Below, in pieces: positions 1-5,431 of a stretch of DNA of 5,431 nt (its first letter is position 1; every line of letters begins with the position of its first letter). Source of the DNA: Bacteroidota bacterium (GTDB taxonomy: Bacteria; Bacteroidota; Bacteroidia; 2-12-FULL-35-15); assembly GCA_023251855.1 (NCBI GenBank), contig JAHEYA010000194.1, positions 1 to 5,431 on the forward strand, given 5' to 3'. The notes under the pieces are model-generated. The model saw nothing but the letters and a program-made list of their open reading frames with translations. It was not told where the DNA came from and did not search any database. The position numbers were made by a program, and so were the translations under genes.

Positions 1-1
1 G

Positions 2-1036
2 ATTGCTTTACCTGTGGTTACTTGCACAGCCGACTCGCTCATCTCTGGTGAGCCAACCAATTTTACTGCAACAGTTACTTCAGGTGGAGTAGCGCCTTTT
101 TCTTATGCATGGAGTTTTGGTGACAATGCTTCCGGAATAGGCGATACGGTTTCTCATATTTATCAATTAGCCGGAAACTATAGTTATCAGGTGAATGTAA
201 CTGATTCAAATGGTTGTGCAGGGTTTTGCTCAGGAGCGATAATACTCTCATCGAGATTAAAAGCAGGTTTTGTTGCTTCACCTACCAATGGCTGTTCAAC
301 ACTAAAAGTAAATTTTATTAATACGAGTATTTACGCAATTACTTATCTGTGGGACTTTGGTGATGGAGCAACTTCTGTAATTGCAAATCCGATACATTAC
401 TATGCAAATCCGGGTGCATATACGGTAACGCTGATGGCTTTTGGTGCTACAGGAACCGATAGTTCAACAGTAACCAGCCAGATATTTGTATATCAATCGC
501 CGGTAGCTAATTTTCAAGCATTTATTTCCGGTGATACCGCTTACCTTGCCGATAATTCAGTAGATGCTTTAAGCTGGAATTGGAATTTTGGCGATGGTGG
601 CACAAGCACCATTCAAAATCCTATTCATGAATATTCTGGAAACGGAAATTATACAATATCTCTTATTGTTTCAAATGCGTATGGGTGTTCCGATACTACA
701 GTAAAACCTGGCTTTGTAAAGATACAGGTTGGCATAGAAGAAGTGGTTTCAGGTTTTAAATTTCAGGTTTTTCCAAACCCTTTTAACGATCAATTACACA
801 TCAGCCTAGCTCCTGAAACGGATATTAAGTCATCCTTTTATGGAGAAAGCAGGATGAAAATTTCGTTGATGAATATAGAAGGACAAAAAATAATTTCTGA
901 AAATAAAATCGTTCACCAAGGAGTACAGCAATTTAATATAGAGGGTTTTACAGGTAAGCTTGTTTCCGGAATGTATTTATTGGAAGTAGATTACAATGGG
1001 AATAAAAAATATGCGAAGTTGATCTATAAGGAGTAA
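2..1036 (+). CDS. PKD-repeat cell-surface/secreted protein with T9SS type A sorting domain (5'-partial)
   Basis: The frame is open from base 2 (I-A-L-P before the GTG at 14), so this is the C-terminal part of a longer protein; the GTG is probably an internal valine. Numbering from the GTG, three PKD-like beta-sandwich repeats are visible at about residues 1-70, 83-160 and 163-238. Each has the PKD signature: WSFGD at 33-37, WDFGDG at 113-118 and WNFGDG at 190-195, followed by an H-x-Y/Y-Y and G-x-Y-x-V/I pattern. Residues from about 250 to 340 form a Por-secretion-type C-terminal domain: FPNPF at 253-257, then the MKISLMNIEGQKI strand and a final SGMYLLEVDYNG...KYAKLIYKE. In Bacteroidota this domain directs export across the outer membrane by T9SS, after which it is usually cleaved. 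PKD repeats commonly act as spacers or adhesion/glycan-binding modules. No catalytic domain is visible, so the function of the full protein is unknown. The sorting domain seems to carry a short insertion (about residues 271-281). Confidence 0.9.
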   Translation: MALPVVTCTADSLISGEPTNFTATVTSGGVAPFSYAWSFGDNASGIGDTVSHIYQLAGNYSYQVNVTDSNGCAGFCSGAIILSSRLKAGFVASPTNGCSTLKVNFINTSIYAITYLWDFGDGATSVIANPIHYYANPGAYTVTLMAFGATGTDSSTVTSQIFVYQSPVANFQAFISGDTAYLADNSVDALSWNWNFGDGGTSTIQNPIHEYSGNGNYTISLIVSNAYGCSDTTVKPGFVKIQVGIEEVVSGFKFQVFPNPFNDQLHISLAPETDIKSSFYGESRMKISLMNIEGQKIISENKIVHQGVQQFNIEGFTGKLVSGMYLLEVDYNGNKKYAKLIYKE

Positions 1037-1071
1037 GTGGTTCATTTTTGATTTAATAATTACACCGCCAC

Positions 1072-1944
1072 ATGGAATCAAATATACTTACAACGGTATT
1101 GTTACCACTTGCAATTGCAATCATAATGATGGGTTTAGGGCTTTCTCTTACTATCAATGATTTTAAATTTATTGTTGTTAATCCCAAAGCAGTTGTAATA
1201 GGGCTTGTTTGCCAGATGTTAATTTTACCGGCAATCTGTTTTTTTATTGCAATTGGTTTTGGACTATCGCCTGAGTTAGCTGTAGGTTTGATGTTGCTAT
1301 CAGCAGCACCTGGAGGTGCTACAGCAAATTTATATAGTCATCTTGCCAAAGGTGATGTGGCTCTTAATATATCACTTACAGCAATTAATAGTATACTTGC
1401 TCTTTTTACTCTTCCATTTATTGTTAATTTTTCGATTGTGTATTTTTTGCAGTCGGATCAAGTGGTTCCAATGCAGTTTAAAAAAGTGATCGAAGTATGT
1501 ATGATTGTTTTAGTTCCGGTAGCTATTGGTATGTTGGTGCGCTCAAAATCGCAATTACTTGCATTAAAACTTAATAAACCTGTAAAGATTGCATCAGCAG
1601 TGTTTCTGGCCCTTATCATAATTCTTGCTATTGCAAAGGAAAGGGATCATATTGTCAGTTATTTTCAGGAGGTTGGAATAGCAGCACTTGTTTTTAATTT
1701 GTTGAGTATGGTTGTTGGATATTTTATCCCACGAATCTTTAATCTCGGGAAAAGGCAGGCTATTGCTATTGGTATGGAAATTGGGATTCACAATGGAACA
1801 TTAGCAATCTATATTGCACTTAGTGTAATTGGTAACAGCGCAATGAGCGTTCCCCCTGCTATATACAGCCTTATTATGTTTTTTACTGCTGCCTTGTTTG
1901 GTTATTTAGTGAATAAAGGGAATGCGATGAAAGAGACTAAGTGA
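1072..1944 (+). CDS. Bile acid:sodium symporter (SBF/BASS) family transporter
   Basis: This is a complete 290-residue, very hydrophobic protein with about eight or nine membrane segments (for example around 5-25, 40-62, 104-125, 138-156, 171-188, 201-220 and 260-283). The family core motif is clear: P80-G-G-A-T-A-N86, followed by LAKGDVALNISLTA (91-104) and the second crossover motif M-E236-I-G-I-H240-N241-G. By known homology the protein is an inner-membrane secondary transporter, normally sodium-coupled, for organic anions. The substrate cannot be read from the sequence; despite the family name, many bacterial members do not carry bile acids. Compared from memory with the structurally studied Neisseria ASBT, sodium-site N115, T132 and E260 appear kept (N86, T103, E236), while S114, S128 and Q264 appear replaced by A85, N99 and H240. 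The ATG at 1072 begins a normal family N-terminus. There is no Shine-Dalgarno sequence, which is usual in Bacteroidota. The gene lies 35 bases after the PKD gene and may be co-transcribed with it, but no functional link is evident. Confidence 0.92.
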   Translation: MESNILTTVLLPLAIAIIMMGLGLSLTINDFKFIVVNPKAVVIGLVCQMLILPAICFFIAIGFGLSPELAVGLMLLSAAPGGATANLYSHLAKGDVALNISLTAINSILALFTLPFIVNFSIVYFLQSDQVVPMQFKKVIEVCMIVLVPVAIGMLVRSKSQLLALKLNKPVKIASAVFLALIIILAIAKERDHIVSYFQEVGIAALVFNLLSMVVGYFIPRIFNLGKRQAIAIGMEIGIHNGTLAIYIALSVIGNSAMSVPPAIYSLIMFFTAALFGYLVNKGNAMKETK

Positions 1945-1945
1945 T

Positions 1946-2914
1946 TTATCCAAACCGATGTGCAGTTTTATTTAGTTCGTCTTTTGAAAAGCCTTTAAAA
2001 TAATTATAAGTAATTTTTAATCCTTCAGCACGACTCACTTTTGGTTCCCAACCTAGTATCTCTCTGGCCTTTGTAATATCAGGTTTGCGTTGCTTTGGAT
2101 CATCTTGAGGCAATGGTTTCGAAATTATTTTTTGTGATGTTCCTGTCAGTTTAATTATTTCATCAGCAAATTGTTTAATAGTAATTTCCTGTGGATTACC
2201 AATGTTAACAGGCTGTGCATAATCACTTAGCAATAAGCGAAAAATCCCTTCCACCAGATCATCGACATAACAAAATGAACGTGTTTGAGAACCATCACCA
2301 AACATGGTAAGATCTTCGCCACGAAGGGCTTGTCCGATAAATGCCGGCAATACACGTCCATCATTCAGTCGCATACGAGGACCATAGGTATTAAAAATAC
2401 GAATGATGCGGGTTTCCAAACCATGATAGGTATGGTATGCCATGGTGATAGCTTCCATAAAGCGTTTTGCTTCATCGTATACACCACGTGGTCCAACCGG
2501 ATTTACATTACCCCAATACTCTTCTGTTTGAGGATGTATCATTGGGTCGCCATACACTTCTGATGTTGAAGCAACTAATATACGTGCATTTTTAACTCGC
2601 GCTAAGCCAAGCAGGTTGTGTGTTCCTAGCGAACTCACTTTTAATGTTTGTATAGGTATTTTTAAATAATCAATCGGACTTGCCGGTGATGCAAAGTGTA
2701 AAATATAATCTAAATCGCCAGGAACAAATACATATTTGGAAACATCATGATGATAGAATTCAAAATGTTCGAGCTTCATTAAATGCTCAATATTGATTAA
2801 ATCGCCAGTAATCAAGTTATCCATACCAATAACATGATAACCTTCCTTGATGAAGCGATCGCAAAGGTGGGAACCCAAAAAACCTGCTGCACCGGTGATT
2901 AAAACTCTTTTCAT
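1946..2914 (-). CDS. uxs: UDP-glucuronate decarboxylase (UDP-xylose synthase), SDR family
   Basis: The 322-residue protein is an extended short-chain dehydrogenase/reductase. It should convert UDP-glucuronate to UDP-xylose and CO2 in the cytoplasm, using tightly bound NAD+ through a 4-keto intermediate. The NAD-binding G8-AA-G11-FL-G14 glycines follow the first beta strand, and D32 ends the second strand. HFASPASP (73-80) and the catalytic segment S116-T-S-E119-V-Y-G are typical of UXS. The Y146-xxx-K150 pair is present, followed by RIFNTYGPRM (172-181), GRVLPAFI (186-193) and the GDGSQTRSFCYVDD (206-219) substrate-binding region. S118, E119 and R212 match, by my alignment from memory, the decarboxylation residues described in the related ArnA decarboxylase domain. 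It lacks the N-terminal membrane anchor of animal UXS. The start is set by MKRVLITGAAGFLG, with an AT-rich leader and no Shine-Dalgarno sequence. It is the last gene of the sugar group, 116 bases after the dehydrogenase that makes its substrate. dTDP-glucose dehydratase is the main alternative SDR, but the ASPASP and SEVYGDP motifs favour UXS. Confidence 0.93.
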   Translation of the reverse strand: MKRVLITGAAGFLGSHLCDRFIKEGYHVIGMDNLITGDLINIEHLMKLEHFEFYHHDVSKYVFVPGDLDYILHFASPASPIDYLKIPIQTLKVSSLGTHNLLGLARVKNARILVASTSEVYGDPMIHPQTEEYWGNVNPVGPRGVYDEAKRFMEAITMAYHTYHGLETRIIRIFNTYGPRMRLNDGRVLPAFIGQALRGEDLTMFGDGSQTRSFCYVDDLVEGIFRLLLSDYAQPVNIGNPQEITIKQFADEIIKLTGTSQKIISKPLPQDDPKQRKPDITKAREILGWEPKVSRAEGLKITYNYFKGFSKDELNKTAHRFG

Positions 2915-2941
2915 ATATTAAATTATTGATTTTTTGAATTA

Positions 2942-3011
2942 GTGAATCGGAGATTTTTTATTCGATACAGGTATTTTATTTCGCACTTATATTAAAAATT
3001 CTCTAATTCAC
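2942..3011. repeat. Imperfect inverted repeat in the dehydrogenase-decarboxylase spacer
   Basis: The 19-base arm GTGAATCGGAGATTTTTTA at 2942-2960 matches the reverse complement of 2993-3011 (GTGAATTAGAGAATTTTTA) at 16 of 19 positions. A 32-base AT-rich loop separates the arms. The right arm partly overlaps the 16-bp tandem repeat. The structure lies in the sense-strand leader of the decarboxylase gene. It could be a weak stem-loop in the transcript, or two oppositely oriented copies of one intergenic repeat family. It lacks the short GC-rich stem plus U-tract expected of an intrinsic terminator. Confidence 0.55.
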
Positions 3012-3032
3012 CATTTCTCTAATTCACCATTT
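3001..3032. repeat. Two perfect tandem copies of a 16-bp unit at the dehydrogenase stop codon
   Basis: CTCTAATTCACCATTT occurs at 3001-3016 and again, without any mismatch, at 3017-3032. The second copy runs two bases into the dehydrogenase stop codon (minus-strand TAA, bases 3033-3031). On the transcribed strand the unit reads as two octamers, AAATGGTG and AATTAGAG. The repeat therefore forms the immediate 3' flank of the gene. Two copies are too few and too short for a CRISPR array. Confidence 0.85.
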
Positions 3033-4341
3033 ATTTAACCGTTTCTCTACCAATACTGCAATAATAATATCCAAGCTCTTTCATTTGCTCAATACCATAT
3101 AAATTTCGGCCATCAAATATGGTTTTGCTTTTTAATAAAGCACTTACTTTTTCAAAGTCAGGAGTACGGAAAAGGCTCCATTCAGTAGCGATTAATAGAA
3201 TATCGGCATCATGCAATGCATCGTACTCATCAAATGCATAGTCGATCTTATCTCCAATTAAATTACGGACATTATTCATCGCTTCAGGATCGTATGCTGA
3301 AATAACTGCTCCTTCTTTTAAAAGTTCTTCAATAATGTATAATGCCGGTGCTTCTCTAATATCATCGGTATCAGGTTTAAAAGCTAGACCCCACAAGGCG
3401 ATTTTTTTTTCTTTTAGATTATTTTTAAAATAGGCTTTAATTTTTGGAACAATGATGGTTTTTTGTGTGTTGTTAACATCCATAACCGCTTCTAAAATCT
3501 TAAAATCTTGATTTACATCGCTTGCTGATTTTGCCAATGCCTGAACATCTTTAGGGAAACAGCTTCCACCATAACCGATTCCGGGAAATAAAAAACGTTT
3601 ACCAATTCTTTCATCAGAACCTATTCCAATACGAACTGCATCTACATCAGCTCCTAATTTTTCGCAGAGGTTAGCTATTTCATTCATAAAAGTAATCTTT
3701 GTAGCTAAAAAAGCATTGGCTGCATACTTAGTTAGTTCAGCAGATTTTTCATCCATAAAAACGATTGGATTACCCTGGCGAACATAGGGTTTGTAAAGCT
3801 CTTCCATTATCTTGCGTGCTTTAGGAGAACTTGTACCAACTACAACTCTATCTGGTTTGAGAAAATCATCAACTGCAAAACCCTCTCGTAAAAATTCGGG
3901 ATTTGAAACGATATCAAATTCGCAAGAAGCATTTTTTGCAACTGCTACACGAACTTTTTCTGCAGTGCCTACCGGAACAGTGCTTTTGTCAACTATTACT
4001 TTATACTCTTTAATTATTTTTCCTAGATCATTTGCAACACCAAGGATATAACTTAGGTCTGCAGAACCATCTTCACCGGGAGGGGTAGGCAGCGCCAGAA
4101 AAATAATTTTTGCTTTTTCAATTGCTTCTTCAAGATTAGTTGTAAAAGTTAATCTCCCTTGTTTAATATTTCTTTCAAACAACAGATCTAAGTGTGGTTC
4201 ATAAATTGGCACCACACCGGACTGCATTTTTTGCACTTTTTCTTTGTTAATGTCAACACAAATAACATGGTTGCCGGTTTCTGCAAGGCATGTCCCTGTA
4301 ACTAATCCTACATATCCTGTTCCTACTACTGCTATATTCAT
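3031..4341 (-). CDS. ugd: UDP-glucose 6-dehydrogenase
   Basis: The complete 436-residue protein is the usual length for bacterial UDP-glucose 6-dehydrogenase. It oxidises UDP-glucose to UDP-glucuronate in two steps with two NAD+. The N-terminal Rossmann domain begins MNIAVVGTGYVGLV, with the GxGxxG glycines at 7, 9 and 12 and D30 at the end of the second strand. Family active-site positions are present: T121 in KSTVPVGT, E149 in NPEFL, K205 and N209 in TKYAANAFLATK, and the catalytic nucleophile C261 with D265 in GYGGSCFPKD. The C-terminal UDP-binding domain contains LWGLAFKPDTDDIREAPA (316-333). The N-terminus resembles UDP-glucose enzymes rather than the WbpA-type UDP-GlcNAc dehydrogenases. 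The ATG is unambiguous and is preceded by an octamer repeat array rather than a Shine-Dalgarno sequence. A run of nine A on the coding strand (3402-3410) spans codons 311-314. The gene sits between the aminotransferase and the UDP-xylose synthase, which would use its product; UDP-xylose is a known feedback inhibitor of this enzyme family. Confidence 0.96.
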   Translation of the reverse strand: MNIAVVGTGYVGLVTGTCLAETGNHVICVDINKEKVQKMQSGVVPIYEPHLDLLFERNIKQGRLTFTTNLEEAIEKAKIIFLALPTPPGEDGSADLSYILGVANDLGKIIKEYKVIVDKSTVPVGTAEKVRVAVAKNASCEFDIVSNPEFLREGFAVDDFLKPDRVVVGTSSPKARKIMEELYKPYVRQGNPIVFMDEKSAELTKYAANAFLATKITFMNEIANLCEKLGADVDAVRIGIGSDERIGKRFLFPGIGYGGSCFPKDVQALAKSASDVNQDFKILEAVMDVNNTQKTIIVPKIKAYFKNNLKEKKIALWGLAFKPDTDDIREAPALYIIEELLKEGAVISAYDPEAMNNVRNLIGDKIDYAFDEYDALHDADILLIATEWSLFRTPDFEKVSALLKSKTIFDGRNLYGIEQMKELGYYYCSIGRETVK

Positions 4342-4346
4342 AATTC

Positions 4347-4386
4347 AATTTGATAATTTGATAATTTGGCAATTTGATAATTGAAA
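4347..4386. repeat. Octamer tandem array (AATTTGAT) in the ugd leader
   Basis: On the plus strand, successive 8-base units are AATTTGAT (4347-4354), AATTTGAT (4355-4362), AATTTGGC (4363-4370), AATTTGAT (4371-4378) and a degenerate AATTGAAA (4379-4386). On the transcribed strand the unit is ATCAAATT. The array ends five bases before the ugd ATG and so replaces the usual ribosome-binding region. It has no Shine-Dalgarno character. The function is unknown; it could be a passive intergenic repeat or a tract whose copy number changes ugd expression. Confidence 0.8.
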
Positions 4387-4421
4387 TAATAAAATCGAAA
4401 ACATCTCAAATTTGTTTTATG

Positions 4422-4461
4422 CTCCGGTGTTCCTCCCCTTCGGGGAGGTTAGGAGGGGCCT
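4422..4461. repeat. GC-rich palindromic, REP-like intergenic element
   Basis: A short GC-rich block stands out in an AT-rich spacer directly after the aminotransferase stop codon. It holds a perfect 7-bp stem, CCTCCCC (4432-4438) and GGGGAGG (4442-4448), with a 3-base TTC loop (GAA on the transcript). It also holds a mirror repeat, GGGGAGG-TTA-GGAGGGG (4442-4458). On the transcript strand it starts GGCCCCTCCTAACC, which resembles repeated intergenic palindromes I recall from other Bacteroidota genomes; that resemblance is from memory and untested. A hairpin here could protect or separate the upstream message, but no U-tract follows, so an intrinsic terminator is not well supported. Confidence 0.65.
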
Positions 4462-4462
4462 G

Positions 4463-5431
4463 TTATTTACAAAATTCCAAAACACTTGTTGTAATATATT
4501 TTAAGGTTTCTTCATCTAATTCAGTATGCATTGGTAATGACAGCACTGAGGCACATAATTTTTCAGTTACAGGAAAATCACCCACTTTGTAACGTGTATC
4601 TAGATAAGCTTTTTGCAGATGCAAAGGAATTGGATAATAGATCATCGCAGGAATTCCCTTGCCTGCTAAAAATTCACGTAATGCATTTCTGTCAACACCG
4701 TTCAATTGCAGCGTATACTGATGAAATACATGATTTGAATAGCTTGCACGAGCAGGTGTTTTAAGTTTCGGATTATTTGTAAAGGCTTTGTCATAAAAGC
4801 TGGCAGCCTTATTGCGAGCTTTTGCATAATTATCAAGATCACGTAATTTAATTCTTAAAATTGCTGCTTGTAGTGTATCCAAACGGGAATTTACACCAAT
4901 TGAATCATGCACATACTGAACTGATTGTCCATGATTAGCAATCATTCCAATCTTAGCAGCAAGTTTGTCATCATTTGTAAAAAGAGCTCCACCATCACCA
5001 TAACAACCTAAATTTTTGGACGGAAAAAATGATGTACAGCCTATTGTTCCTATTGTTCCTGCTTTTTTTGTAGTACCATCAGTATACAAATAATCAGCCC
5101 CAATAGCTTGTGCGGTATCTTCAATAACATATAAATTATGTTTTTTTGCCAATGTCATTATTGCTTCCATATTGGCACATTGGCCGAATAAATGAACTGG
5201 AACTATTGCTTTAGTTTTAGGAGTGATTGCTTTTTCGATTTTTTCAATATCAATATCAAAAGTATCAGGAATGACATCTACCAAAACAGGTTTCAAACCT
5301 AACAAACCAATAACTTCAGCAGTGGCAACATAGGTGAAATCAGCAGTAATTACTTCATCACCAGGTTTGAGATCAAGTGCCATCATTGCAATTTGCAAAG
5401 CATCAGTTCCGTTAGCACAAGCTATTAAATG
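4463..5431 (-). CDS. DegT/DnrJ/EryC1/StrS family sugar-nucleotide aminotransferase (WbpE-like, 5'-partial)
   Basis: The frame stays open to the window edge, giving 322 visible residues that start H-L-I-A-C-A-N-G-T-D-A-L-Q. Family members have about 360-370 residues, so some 40-50 N-terminal residues are missing; the TTG at 5398 is an internal leucine, not a start. This is a fold-type I PLP enzyme that transfers an amino group, usually from glutamate, to a keto sugar on a nucleotide carrier. Numbering from the window edge, visible motifs are CANGTDALQ (5-13), the cofactor-ring aspartate D105 in VIEDTAQA, S134, and the Schiff-base lysine K139 in CTSFFPSKNLGCYGDGGA. The IGVNSRLDTLQAA segment (178-190) also fits. 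The motifs most resemble WbpE-type enzymes, which aminate UDP-3-keto-GlcNAcA, but VioA/FdtB-type dTDP-sugar enzymes share them; the substrate is not determined. The partner oxidoreductase that would make the 3- or 4-keto substrate is not seen and may lie beyond the edge. It is 121 bases upstream of ugd, on the same strand. Confidence 0.93.
   Translation of the reverse strand, partial: HLIACANGTDALQIAMMALDLKPGDEVITADFTYVATAEVIGLLGLKPVLVDVIPDTFDIDIEKIEKAITPKTKAIVPVHLFGQCANMEAIMTLAKKHNLYVIEDTAQAIGADYLYTDGTTKKAGTIGTIGCTSFFPSKNLGCYGDGGALFTNDDKLAAKIGMIANHGQSVQYVHDSIGVNSRLDTLQAAILRIKLRDLDNYAKARNKAASFYDKAFTNNPKLKTPARASYSNHVFHQYTLQLNGVDRNALREFLAGKGIPAMIYYPIPLHLQKAYLDTRYKVGDFPVTEKLCASVLSLPMHTELDEETLKYITTSVLEFCK

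Noticed and set aside
14..16. GTG at 14 as the true start of the PKD protein
   Set aside because: The frame is open upstream to the window edge, no signal peptide follows the GTG, and the first PKD repeat would start directly, so the gene is more likely cut by the window.
75..281. Minus-strand open frame inside the PKD gene
   Set aside because: It has no protein-like motif and is fully covered by convincing PKD repeats on the other strand.
1037..1071. Bacteroidota-type promoter (TAnnTTTG near -7) before the transporter
   Set aside because: TTTTTG occurs at 1045-1050 but no matching TAnnTTTG at a sensible distance from the ATG. Neither minus-strand spacer shows a clear match either.
2285..2563. 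Plus-strand open frame inside the decarboxylase gene
   Set aside because: It is antisense to a conserved part of UXS and shows no family signature.
3001..3032. Tandem repeats as a small CRISPR array
   Set aside because: The units are 16 bases and directly abutting, with no spacers, only two copies and no cas gene nearby.
3812..4051. Plus-strand open frame inside ugd
   Set aside because: It is antisense to conserved ugd motifs (KSTVPVGT, NPEFLREG), so it is a coding shadow.
4429..4450. GC hairpin as an intrinsic terminator for the aminotransferase
   Set aside because: On the transcript the 7-bp stem is followed by AACACCGGAGC, not a U-tract; the plus-strand side is followed by TTAGGAGG. A repeat element explains it better.
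4374..4764. Plus-strand open frames at 4374-4592 and 4531-4764
   Set aside because: They lie mostly antisense to the aminotransferase, have no recognisable motif, and the first reads through the palindromic repeat. They are most likely shadows of the real gene.

Overview
The window looks like a chromosomal segment from a member of the Bacteroidota. The strongest evidence is the first gene, which encodes a repeat-rich PKD-domain protein ending in a type IX secretion (T9SS) C-terminal sorting domain; that signal is known only from this phylum. Other features agree: AT-rich DNA, no clear Shine-Dalgarno sequences before the starts, and short AT-rich tandem repeats between genes.

Layout. Bases 2-1036 (+) hold the 3' part of the secreted PKD/T9SS protein, whose 5' end lies outside the window. 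Bases 1072-1944 (+) encode a complete membrane transporter of the bile acid:sodium symporter (SBF/BASS) family. These two genes run tail-to-tail into a minus-strand group read from right to left: a DegT/DnrJ/EryC1/StrS sugar aminotransferase (4463 to beyond 5431, N-terminus missing), UDP-glucose 6-dehydrogenase (3031-4341) and a UDP-glucuronate decarboxylase / UDP-xylose synthase (1946-2914). The transporter and decarboxylase stop codons are separated by one base.

The minus-strand group is a nucleotide-sugar module. The dehydrogenase turns UDP-glucose into UDP-glucuronate, and the decarboxylase turns that into UDP-xylose. The aminotransferase would aminate a keto-sugar nucleotide made by an enzyme not seen here. 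This is the usual content of a surface polysaccharide, O-antigen or exopolysaccharide locus, but no glycosyltransferase, flippase or polymerase is visible.

The two spacers of the sugar group (4342-4462 and 2915-3030) are the least ordinary DNA here. The first has an octamer tandem array directly before the dehydrogenase start codon, and a GC-rich palindrome with a mirror repeat. The second has a perfect 16-bp tandem duplication overlapping the dehydrogenase stop codon, and an imperfect long inverted repeat. Both repeat tracts follow an 8-base period with units often starting AATT, so they may belong to one repeat family. I see no RNA gene, CRISPR array, transposase or phage gene. No clearly novel multi-gene system is visible; the coding content is recognisable throughout.
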